Below, in pieces: positions 55,314-64,000 of a stretch of DNA of 64,000 bases; positions within the stretch are counted from its first letter, which is position 1, and each line of letters begins with the position of its first letter. Source of the DNA: Deroplatys truncata (Eukaryota > Arthropoda > Insecta > Mantodea > Mantidae). A program made the position numbers and the translations under genes. Location: assembly GCA_030765065.1 (NCBI GenBank), contig CM060977.1, forward strand, positions 126,422,295-126,486,294. The letters are read 5' to 3'. The notes under the pieces were generated by a model, which saw only the letters and a list, made by a program, of their open reading frames with translations, ran no database searches and had not been told where the DNA came from.

Positions 55314-56050
55314 AAAATGATGTGTTGAATTCACTTGACTTTGTCTTTTAGTTATTTCATAAACTATTCTTATAAAAGCTATTCTATCTATTACTTTTAA
55401 TCCAGATAACTTTCAGTTAACATTTACACATTTCGTTGTTGGATACAGAAGATACGACAGTCAGCTTTTTAAAGGGCATATTGCTATGTGATGGCTTTAA
55501 ACTTTCGCGCTCTTTGCACGACCACGAAAATGAAACGAATTGCGATTTCCAAATGAGAAAGGTGTAAGTATATGAAAACTCAGTCAAATAACAAGGAATG
55601 TAACCAGTTATACAAAAGTCATTTCGACTTGAGAGGACTTCAGAAGCCATTTCCAGAAAATTCAGGATATACATTTTATTTCTCAATCATGCGCCTTAAA
55701 ATGTGGGTTTTTAAGCAAAACAGTAAAGAGTCATTTTTCAAAAAATAAAAACTAACGAATAATTTTTCATGTACAGGGTAGTTTAGGGCGAGGTGCATTT
55801 TTTGAAAATCTTGGTATCGCATCCTTGGTCGACGCTGAAATTCAATACAAAGTTTGGTATTTAACTGAATTTACGTTTTTGAGTTATGCTGTTTATACAC
55901 ACATCCCAACACATCTACAACCCCACACACGGCTTTCCTTTTCTGGATTCAGGGAGCCTCAATATATATCTCCGATGAAATCTCGGTATCGAATTTTTGG
56001 GCGGATTGCAATACTTCTACTTACTATAGGTAAATAGCGGAGAAAGAAAA
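55314..56050 (-). repeat. R1 copy, second of a tandem pair
   Basis: Starts TGATGTGTTGAATTCACTTG and ends in GCGGAGAAAGAAAAG, a degenerate terminus. The GT region is replaced by CACATCCCAACACATC. Confidence 0.78.
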
Positions 56051-56383
56051 GAGATATGTTTATCACCTAAGGAGGAGGTGATAAAGAGAGTTTCATAAAG
56101 TTTGAGTGAATCAGGAGCTTGATAGGCTGATCAACAAAATTCTTTCAAATATGATTGGCCACTATCTCCCTTTTGGTTCCATGAGTGAGATAGGTTGAAC
56201 AAGTGATAGGAAGAGTTACTGAGTTATTACTATGTAAGTATATTTGTAGAAACTACCCCAAAGTTTTGGATTTCGTTTTATACGAAGCAACTCTGCGATA
56301 CTCTTTACATTTCGTTAAGGTTTAACAAGTGATCCACACAAAACGTTATTTTTCTGTCATTGTATTGTGACGGTCATATTTTT
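56051..56383. other. spacer with a small hairpin
   Basis: TATCACCT-aaggagg-AGGTGATA at 56061-56083 is a perfect 8-bp stem. Nothing else recognised. Confidence 0.5.
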
Positions 56384-57285
56384 ACTTTCTCTACTACGTA
56401 TAGTCAGTAGGGGAAGAATCGTATTCTACCCAAAAATTCGATACCGAGATTTCACCGGAAATACATGTTTTGAGACCCCCTGAATCCATAAAAAGCATTT
56501 TTGGAAACATGTCCGTGTGTGTGTCTGTGTGTCTGTCTGTGAACAGCGTAACTCAGAAACGAACAGTCGGATAAACACCAAACTTGGTATTTAGGTTCAG
56601 TATCTTCCAGAGATGCGACACGAAGGTTTTCAAGAAAATACCCCCACCCCAGATTACCCTTTACATGGAACATTTTTCGAAAATTTTAATTTTCTCAAAA
56701 ATGGCTCTAACGATTTTGATTACAATATCATATGTTTAAGATATTTTCATGACAAATGAAATGTATATCTCGAATTTTATGGGAATGTCTCCAAAAGTAT
56801 TCATTGTGAAAACGACTTTTGCATAACTGGTAAACCATAAGAGATAGGCAAAGGTTTACTACACAAAAAATGTAGATCGCGTTAAAATACACAATTTATG
56901 TCATATACATTTTTTTTGTTGAGTGAACCATTTTCGAGATATTGCTTGTTATTCCCTTAAATTTTTCAATACTTATTTTCTCAAATGGGAATTCGTTATT
57001 CATTTTTTATCTTGTATATGCAAAGAATATTAATCTGTGGCAAAGGGAATGGTGCTGCACCTAGCAACCGGCTATTAAGAGATATGTATATGCTTAAAGG
57101 CTACTGTTTTTCTATATTGCCCTTGTAAATATATATTCCCCTTACATCTACAAGAAACTTAGCAATAAGATAGAGTCTGCAAATGTTTATCTCGATTAAC
57201 ATGAAGTAGATGGAGAATAAGCGTTTGTAAAAATAGTTTGTACAAGAGTAGAGAAAGTCATGTGAGTGTAACACATCAGATTTTT
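56384..57285 (+). repeat. R1 copy, best full-length reference
   Basis: The reference copy here. Left end TACTTTCTCTACTACGTATAG, with the near-palindrome TACTACGTATAGT. Then CACCGGAAATACATGTTTTG, a GT/CTGT microsatellite, CAAACTTGGTATTTAGG, and the long-form block GGTGCTGCACCTAGCAACC. The right end is AGTAGAGAAAGTCATGTGAG ... ACACATCAGA. The 12-bp ACTTTCTCTACT at the left is the inverse of AGTAGAGAAAGT, which lies 20-odd bases inside the right end, so the inverted repeats are terminal on one side and subterminal on the other. No protein is encoded. Candidate classes are a MITE or a Helentron-like non-autonomous element. Confidence 0.92.
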
Positions 57286-57640
57286 ATTTTACAGGAATGT
57301 AATAAATCTAATTTTATAAAGTTCGAGATATTCCGGACAAAATTTGTTTAAGTAATTCTATGAAATTGGCTTTAGAATTCTTACGAGTCATTTCCCGATT
57401 GCTTATGTAAGTGGGGGTTATGATCGTATGTTTTTTAGTGGAAATGTTCACCTTAAGTTCATGGAATGTTCGACACATGGGTGGATTATGCAAATTATGT
57501 TGACACTCGCTCAGGTCAGTGCTGTCTAAAGCACTGGTCAGCATATTCGTCGGGTATTTAAAATTAAGAGTTTTTTTAAGGCTATGGCTTGCCTAGCAGG
57601 ACTCTGACCATCGTCTCTTTAAATTTATTTTGTGCTAGTT
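57286..57640. other. unassigned spacer
   Basis: The minus-strand frame at 57314-57544 has no motif. No repeat recognised. Confidence 0.35.
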
Positions 57641-57646
57641 TACAAG

Positions 57647-57704
57647 TTCGACATAGGCCCTAGGTACGACGAAGATGGAACGTCGGACGTCTTCCGGCAA
57701 CCAG
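57647..57704 (+). CDS. weak candidate internal exon
   Basis: A 58-bp GC-richer segment open in one frame (FDIGPRYDEDGTSDVFRQP), preceded by a T-rich stretch ending in TTTACAAG and followed by GTAAAT. The acceptor is weak (AAG) and the donor acceptable. The residues look like an acidic coding segment, but no family is recognised. Confidence 0.25.
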
Positions 57705-58034
57705 GTAAATCCAAAAGCTGTCTAACTCTCTGGTTAAGATTAGTTATTAAAAAGACTAAAGCCTTTCTTGGAATCAGAATTACATGTCTAATGGTGTCAC
57801 CCTCCCAATTACCGCAACCTACATCCTTCTCGATGCCATCCCTGAACTACGTCCCCGTCCTCGTCACAGAATAATAACCTCGACAAATGATTGTATAGAA
57901 ATGATGAAAAACATATTTCTATAGTGCACAGAAATGTCAAGCAATAGCGAAGTGCTACTGAAAGAAGTCAGTTAATGTTTAGTCACAAGTTCATATGGAT
58001 AGCCTTACAACATGCAGTGCACTTAAACAATAGG
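57705..58034. other. unassigned spacer
   Basis: Nothing recognised. Confidence 0.3.
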
Positions 58035-58330
58035 AAGTCTTAAACGTACAAAGCGAATATTTTGGAAATGTATTTAAAGTAAACTGCTGTTTTTGACGAG
58101 AACTATATTTCATCTGCAGTAATTGTATTACAGTTATATTTGTTGGAAATGAAGAGGACCTCGCAGTCTATAAAAAAGTTCAAGATATGCTTTACCAATA
58201 TCTCAAAATTATATTTTAATAAAAAGTGCTAAATGGTTTCTCGAAGAACTAAAGAGTAAAGAATACTTTCTCTTGTAAATTATGGGAAGTTTCATATAAA
58301 ATCTTCGCAGTGCATCCTTTAAAGGATAAT
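58035..58330 (-). repeat. R1 remnant, strongly diverged
   Basis: GAAGAGGACCTCGCAGTCTA, GTTCAAGATATGC and ATATTTTAATAAAAAGTGCT keep the order of R1 landmarks. Both ends are missing. Confidence 0.55.
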
Positions 58331-58337
58331 ACGCAAA

Positions 58338-59245
58338 GTGAATATTCTACTAGAAGTAATAAAGAAGACTAATATGAAAATTAATATTAAAAAAATCGAA
58401 GAGATGAGGCTAAATGGTAATAAAACAAACAAAAGTACAATAATTATAACTTATAAGAATGGTGGGGTCCTTGAAGGAGTTAAGAACACAATAAAGAAAA
58501 CAAATGGTGCCTTTATTTTATTATATCTAACCTGGAAATCTAACGTTATATCAAGACGTACTAAAATTAAATTTTCAATAGTAATGTGAAATCAGTTTTA
58601 TTGTATGGATGTGAAACTTAGAAAGGAAGCAAATCCATTCAAAGAAAATTACAAACATTTGTCAATAGAAGTTTAAGAAGAATTATGAGAAGAAGGTGGT
58701 GAGATACCATTTCAAATTTAGAATTATGGAAAATAGTAAATAAAAAAGGAATTACAATAGACATAAACAACTAAAGACATTAAAAATTAAACTAAATTGA
58801 GTTTTACTTATGGACGCTCTTTAACTGCTGGGTCCTTAGCGTCCCATTCTACATTGGGCGTGAAAGACCGGCAATTTTTGCTCAGAGGACTCTTTATCAG
58901 GCTTGAGGTTCTTTTACGTGCCGTAAACCTACGACACGGGACCACCGGCTTTACTTCCCTTCCGAAGGTAGTCATGCTAAGAATTTTTACGCCCGAAAAA
59001 ATCCATCGCCCTCCGCCGGGTTTGAAAAGAATGTAAAGCAGTTGAAAGAATGACTTTGGATAGAAATCCCCAGTGCAGTAGAGAAAGACGAAGACCAAGA
59101 AACACATGAAAGGGAAGTTATCAAAGAAATTGCTAAAGATCGAAAAACATGGAACGAAGTCAAAAGTTGGCAAGAAGTAGGCTCCGATGAAAATGTTTTG
59201 TGAATGCCCTATGCTCCCCATAAGAAGATACAGGAGATTGATTGA
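58338..59245 (+). pseudogene. RTE/CR1-like LINE 3' end, split by a SINE
   Basis: The plus-strand frame from 58338 gives IKKTNMKINIKKIEEM. After a frameshift comes VKSVLLYGCET with a stop where Trp is expected. After the SINE come RERRRPRNT, then a stop, then KGEVIKEIAKDRKTWNEVKS and WQEVGSDENVL. VLLYGCETW ... RGRPR-TW---V ... DR--W is the conserved C-terminal path of these reverse transcriptases. The 3' end lies near AGATTGATTGATTTATTGC, a short ATTG-like tail. The endonuclease and RT catalytic core are absent. Confidence 0.82.
58795..59028 (-). mobile_element. SINE family S4, head-truncated, inside the LINE
   Basis: The body from TTATGGACGCTCTTTAACTG to GCCCTCCGCCGGGTTTGA matches 12366-12560. 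It stops within the B box (GGTTTGA), so the tRNA-like head is missing. LINE coding sequence continues on both sides. Confidence 0.8.
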
Positions 59246-59847
59246 TTTATTGCATCATTTAAAGATGACTGATTTAAATGCAGAGTTTCTGTTTATTTGA
59301 TTTTTTTGGGGGGTTTAGTTTAAGCTGTTAATAGACGCAGCCGTACACACTCGCTTTAGTAAAAACTTGTTTGTTTTAGAGTATCAAGGGCTGGATTTGC
59401 AACGAAATACTATTTTTTTCATTTCATTTCAATTTATTTTCATCCTTTTAAATAGCTTTAAAGCACACGTCAATGTAACACATTTACATATTTAAATGAT
59501 AGCTACACAAATAAAGTTCTACACAGCTTTTCCAACACAATGTATTTACATATTTAAATGATACACACAATTTTACACAGCTTTTCCATATTTAAATTCC
59601 TCTATACTATAAACTGGATATTCTGACAGGTGGAATTTAATACCTCCCGTACCTTAGGTACCCTATTTTGGTTAATTACCTACTTCTAAGGAAAGAGAGG
59701 TATTTCCTGGCTGATGAGATGTTTACAACCGAGTCATAGACGAGATTTTCTCAGAAGCTGCAGTATATTTATATAACTTATTTATTAATAATTTTCTAAT
59801 TGAACAGTGGATAGTGTTAATTACATAATTATAACTGCTTTTAGCGC
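59246..59847. other. unassigned spacer with a short internal duplication
   Basis: CACATTTACATATTTAAATG ... ACACAGCTTTTCCA occurs twice in tandem between 59478 and 59592. No gene. Confidence 0.6.
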
Positions 59848-60415
59848 CAGTCGGTTTAAATGAATGACGTCATTATTTGCACAGTGAGCCCCTTGCTTGA
59901 AGAGCAGGTGCAGATGAACCTCGAACTGCATTATTTCCTACTTCGTAAACAGGTTGATGTACTGTGGTAGCGCAGAAGAGATTTTCATTAGGACATTTTG
60001 TACGTTCTTTGCAGGTGAGATGGAAGTGACCACCGATCATTGAATTTGCATGGTGAATGGTACTCTTAACTGGAAAGACACGAGGGAAAGTCCATCGTTG
60101 CGATATTGGCCACTGTGTAAATGATTTTCTCCGTTCTTGCTAAGAATTTCATCAAGTCCAGAGGCAAAACATGATAAACAAAAAAAGGAGAAACTACTAA
60201 AGTATTTAAAAATATTTAAAGTACTTAAGTTCCAAATGCAAACACTGGAAAAGTGCGCTACACGTCCCATTTCACTAAGGTGACCTCAAAACTGTTGACA
60301 TCCACCCCTTCTCCCATAGAAGCACTGGTGGCAAACTCACTTCACAGTATTAGCGTCATGCGCAGACAACCGACTGGCGGCAACGTCTGAATAAATCTTA
60401 AGACCCGTATAAACA
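59848..60415 (+). repeat. repeat G, copy 2
   Basis: CGGTTTAAATGAATGACGTC at the start, GGACATTTTGTACGTTCTTT, GTGAGATGGAAGTGACCACC, then AAACTGTTGACATCCACC and CTGGCGGCAACGTCTG near the end. Collinear with the minus strand of 34320-34808; roughly 100 bp longer through sequence in the middle that the other copy lacks. Confidence 0.75.
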
Positions 60416-60539
60416 TCGCCATGTACATAAATACTCCAAATAATTATTATTATGTTTATTATTTGTGTGTTTGTTTGATTTATTGCTTTTTATATTAAAT
60501 GATATACAATCGCTTTGAGTAGTAATCTGCTAAACAGTT

Positions 60540-61471
60540 TGAGGCAGTATTTTTAACACTTAAACTATTTCAGTCTAATTATATAATATATAAATTCAAT
60601 AACAGCCCGCCTTAAAGCAATATGTGTATGTACGAGTAACAGTATATAAAAATTGTATATAACAGTCATTGTATATGTTTGTATTATTGTATCCATGTGT
60701 AATAATGTTATGTGGATGTATTACGCAATTTAATAATGTAGGATCTGTGAGAAAATTAGGTTAAAAGTTGCTAACAATGTGGTAACTTTGAGAGAATAAT
60801 GAGTAAGAATGTTTAATAATGCTACTAGTCATTATTGGAGCAACAATAATGTAAATTTTGAGACAGTTTATAAAAATAGCCAATCAGCAACCAGAAAAAG
60901 CTTTAGTTAAACGAAGATATTCTATTGGATTAGGAATAGCCAATCAGACACTTGAAATATAGAAATTTACAAGTTTAGGCGGTTGAAATCAGTTCAGTTG
61001 GTTGCAGTCAGCGTTGCTAACCAGACGCAAAAAGTGTCCTCAAGAAATTTAATACGTATTCGTGTGAGACGAAAATAGTTTTACGTGTTAAAAATTGCAA
61101 GTAATTAATTAAAGAATCTCACAGCTCTCTATATCAGTGAAGTGTTATTTAAATCGTATCAAGTATTAATAAAAGGAGTGATGTAAAATTATAATCTGTG
61201 TAAGCCTACATTCGTAGTCGTACCACAACCCTGCCAAGACATCCATGTCTCTAACAATAATACTGACGCAGCCGAGGCAAACATAAATATGTAATATTTA
61301 AAGAAATTTTTAAATTATCATTTTTAAACTTGGGGCAAAGGCCACCTGAAAGTATATTTGGGGCGAAGGCTACTGGAAACTGTTTACTATACGTGCGGTT
61401 GCAACTACTACAAGTTCGGCTCCCCAACAATTGAAATACGATACAACTCCTTCTAAACAACTCCTTTCTCA
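60540..61471 (-). mobile_element. solo LTR, family LTR1, copy 4 (TSD AGTT)
   Basis: TGAGGCAGTATTTTTAACAC at the left, ...CTCCTTTCTCA at the right, AGTT on both sides (60536-60539, 61472-61475). It keeps two CCAATCA boxes, CTCACAGCTCTCTATATCAG and GGCTCCCCAACAATTG. The 73-codon minus-strand ORF (61251-61472) is LTR sequence, not a gene. Confidence 0.75.
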
Positions 61472-61538
61472 AGTTTCAGTTCTATAAGAAAATTCATCTT
61501 TACTTTTCTCATTTACACGTTACTTTAGTCGTCTCCCT

Positions 61539-62337
61539 TGTCGCGGTATCGTTCGTGTTAACTTATTTGCTGAGCACCTGTTATTGTTTTACAATTTTGA
61601 ATTTTGGGTTCTTTGTCCTCCGGCTAGCTATTATTACAAGTCGAGCAACTCTCTTAAACAGAGTGTGTAAACGGAAAGGAGTTGTTACTAAAATATAACA
61701 CTGATAAAACAATTTGTTTTTACACTTTTATTGCCGTCACAATTAATTAATTTCACATAATTACTCTTAATACACGCCCGACTGAAACTGTTATATTTTT
61801 GAATGTAACTATAATCACTTATTTGCCGCTCATTATTAATTCTAGTAATTCACATTTTGTAACTAACTTTACGACGCGAGAGATTCTGTAGAACTGCGCG
61901 ACGTGTAACCCGTGAATGATTCTGTTGAACTGAGCAATACTTGTCTCTGGCTTTAGCTTTTTATACTCCCTCACCCCGATATGCCTAAACATTATAACAG
62001 AGCTGCTATTGGTTAATAAAGCGCGCCAACATTAGCGTCTATTTTTATATCCAATCAAAATTACGAACACACATGCTCTAGGGGAAATATTCCCTCCATT
62101 TCTAAAGACGAGCGCGCTACTCTGACGTAATTTGTTTGTCTCTTCTAATTGATCAACAACTCACCCCCTCGCTCATTGTTACCCGCTCCTATTGTCAGTT
62201 TCAGTGAGGCCGTGTAAACTTATTTCCTAACAATGCTTATAATTAACAAACATCTCAAATCATTATCATACAATACTGTTCATTTACACTACAATCACTC
62301 TGGCATTTACAATGTTGTGATATAAAATACTGCCTCA
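61539..62337 (+). mobile_element. solo LTR, family LTR2, copy 2 (TSD CCCT)
   Basis: 799 bp beginning TGTCGCGGTATCGTTCG and ending AAAATACTGCCTCA, flanked by CCCT (61535-61538 and 62338-62341). Nearly collinear with 16200-17068, about 70 bp shorter through deletion of one of the near-identical CTGTAGAA/TGCGCGACG units. No internal region adjoins it. Confidence 0.9.
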
Positions 62338-62558
62338 CCCTTTGAAAGCGTGCAACTTTATACTGTGCTAGTTTTACACAGAGGAGTTCAGATCATTACA
62401 ATGAGAATTTTTTTCTGTCTGTAAAATAACAAATGTCAGTATTTTAGTGGTGGAAGTCTGTTCATGTAAGCTGCTCGCGTGCGAGATAGTCCGGAGCAAA
62501 GAGGCTTTGTTTCAACAACTTTAATAACGCCCAAGCTATATGTTAGATACAAATCCCG

Positions 62559-62792
62559 ATGGCGGCGCTGAAGCCGGTTTTATTTGAAATCGTATTTGTA
62601 TTATTATTATTCGTGGTGGCGGTGAGCCGGGCTTCCTTCTTCATCCGGGACCATATTGTTCCCGTGTCCGTGGTGGGGGAGGGGGTGCAAATGTATCGCG
62701 GAAACGCTGACGCATGTTTTCCTCCCCTTATACCTTACACTGCTACCATAAGCTCTAGAAGGGTCCATGTCCCGCACAACAATAAATTATAG
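62559..62792 (+). CDS. candidate first coding exon with signal-peptide-like start
   Basis: ATG in a fair context (CCCGATGG) opens a frame of 77 codons. Residues 7-22 are strongly hydrophobic (VLFEIVFVLLLFVVAV) and followed by SRAS, like a signal peptide or membrane anchor. A GTGAGC donor-like site lies inside the frame at about 62621, so the true exon may end right after the hydrophobic stretch. The segment is GC-richer than all DNA around it and is not part of a recognised repeat. The product is unknown. Confidence 0.35.
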   Translation: MAALKPVLFEIVFVLLLFVVAVSRASFFIRDHIVPVSVVGEGVQMYRGNADACFPPLIPYTATISSRRVHVPHNNKL

Positions 62793-63390
62793 CGCACTTT
62801 TTTGTTTTTAGATTTCGGAACTGAAGACACTGCTTTCCCTGTTTCATGGTAACGCACACTTGGTCTCTGATAACTATTCATTAAGGTTTTGTGCATTTAT
62901 CTTAATCACATATGCCTCGAATCATAGGTATAGTTTGCGGATCAAGGATCAAATTTTGTTAAGGGGAGAATAAATGGCAAAAACTGCCCAAAATGGCATT
63001 TTTAATCCTTATTTAAGTGTAACTTTCTCTTCAATTTCATATACAGTTTATCATTATAGATACATGTATATTTTAAGTATATTTTTAAAAACTGCACTCT
63101 GTGTTTTTGTGCTTTGAATTCTGCAGCACTTCGGAGTAAACTGTAGACCATCTGTTAGGGAAAGTTTTGCTCTACAAATTGGTACTACTGTTAAGTGTGA
63201 CAGCTTCTGTAAGCTCAAGCCATGTAGCTTCTTTCTTTGCAAATGTATGTGAGCTTGTTTTGAACAGCTTTTTCTGTGAATGATATTTTCTGGCAGAAAC
63301 TATTGAAGATACTAAACTAAAATGTAAGAATAAACACAGACTCTAATTGCTGTTGTGGATCCACTTTGGTGTCAATAACATAACTGGTTA
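62793..63390. other. unassigned spacer
   Basis: No feature recognised. Confidence 0.4.
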
Positions 63391-64000
63391 TTGTTTTCTC
63401 TACCAGTACCTAGCAAGTAGAAAAGATTTTGCATCACACCCAAAAATTATATACCGATATTTTACCCCAAATACACATTTTGAAGTTCCCTGAATCCAAA
63501 TAAATCTTCTTCTTCTCGGATAGATACCAAACTTGGTATTTAAGTTCAGTATCTTCCAAAAATGCCACACAAAGATATTTAAGTAAATCTCTCCATCCCA
63601 AACTACAATATACATGGAAAAGTTTTTGAAATTTTTCATTTTCTGAAATGACTAACGACTTTGATTAAAATAACATATATTAAAGATATTATACATGATA
63701 AATAAAACGTATACCTTGAATTTTCTGGGAATAGCTGTGAAGTCCTCTTTATTCGGAAGGAATGTTGTATAATCTTGTATAACTGGTAAACGTTAAGCGA
63801 TAAGACGAAAACGTACCACACAAAATATGTAGATCTCCTTAAAACACACAATTTATTTCCAATAAGTTTTTTGGCATAAGGCGTTCCTGAGACATTCGTT
63901 ATTAAAGGTTCGTATTGCTCATCTCTTGGTCATTCTCTTAAATTTCTGTCAACAGCCAGTTGTTTCTCGCGATTGCATGGAAACTAAAAATTTTAAAGGC
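63391..64000 (+). repeat. R1 copy running off the window
   Basis: Starts TTGTTTTCTCTACCAGTACC (degraded left end) and follows R1 through CCAAACTTGGTATTTAAGTT to the last base, so the right end lies outside the window. The GT region is replaced by TCTTCTTCTTCTC. Confidence 0.82.

Noticed and set aside
61251-61472. 73-codon minus-strand ORF
   Set aside because: Lies wholly in LTR1; the frame is broken in the other copies.
60540-62337. A single 1.8-kb DNA transposon with TGAGGCAGTATTTT terminal inverted repeats
   Set aside because: Each half has its own 4-bp target duplication (AGTT; CCCT) and each occurs alone elsewhere (LTR1 at 12688, 31794, 53364; LTR2 at 16200), so they are two adjacent solo LTRs.

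Overview
The window looks like intergenic or intronic DNA of a large, AT-rich animal genome, most likely an insect. Reasons: no dense protein-coding genes, many Tc1/mariner-superfamily relics, several tRNA-derived SINE families, solo LTRs, LINE 3' ends with an (ATC)-rich tail typical of insect elements, and many microsatellites. A polyneopteran insect such as a cockroach or termite would fit the TE mix, but that is inference. No prokaryotic features, CRISPR array, rRNA or functional tRNA gene is visible.

The dominant component is one repeat family, called R1 here. It is about 800-940 bp, non-coding, and runs from TACTTTCTCTAC to ACATCAGA, with a 12-bp subterminal inverted repeat, a palindrome near one end and a GT microsatellite inside. 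I count 22 copies or large fragments on both strands plus one roughly 100-bp remnant, about a quarter of the window by my own addition. Several nest in each other or in other elements, which gives a readable order of insertions.

Layout: 0.3-1.2 kb R1; 2.4-3.5 kb repeat D carrying a SINE; 3.8-5.2 kb complete but dead Tc1 element; 5.6-6.0 kb mariner relic; 6.0-9.3 kb minisatellite plus three R1 copies, one inserted in another; 9.9-11.3 kb dead IS630/Tc1/mariner element with long TIRs; 11.6-14 kb repeat D, a SINE and a solo LTR (family LTR1); 15.3-15.9 kb two SINEs; 16-18.3 kb R1 split by a solo LTR (family LTR2), then another R1; 19.2-21.3 kb a LINE with 11-bp target duplication that was later split by R1; 22-28 kb R1 copies and a second LINE end; 30-32.7 kb SINE, repeat D, a heat-shock-type promoter on the minus strand, and LTR1; 33.5-35.3 kb minisatellite, repeat G and mariner N-terminus; 36-41 kb SINE cluster and small relics of Mutator-like and Penelope-like proteins; 41-46 kb R1 copies, a SINE and a strong exon candidate; 47-49 kb zinc-finger transposase relic and SINE; 50.5-52.4 kb best-preserved transposon (D-41-D transposase, 290-bp TIRs); 53-57.3 kb LTR1 and R1 copies; 58-59.2 kb LINE end with a SINE; 59.8-62.3 kb repeat G and two adjacent solo LTRs; 62.6 kb possible signal-peptide exon; 63.4 kb to the end, R1.

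No complete host gene is present. Host-gene candidates are a 78-bp minus-strand exon with consensus splice sites (44565-44642), a signal-peptide-like ORF (62559-62792), a short open exon (57647-57704) and a heat-shock promoter (31152-31241) with no recognisable coding region downstream. All transposase and reverse-transcriptase sequences carry breaks, so nothing here is likely to be autonomously mobile.
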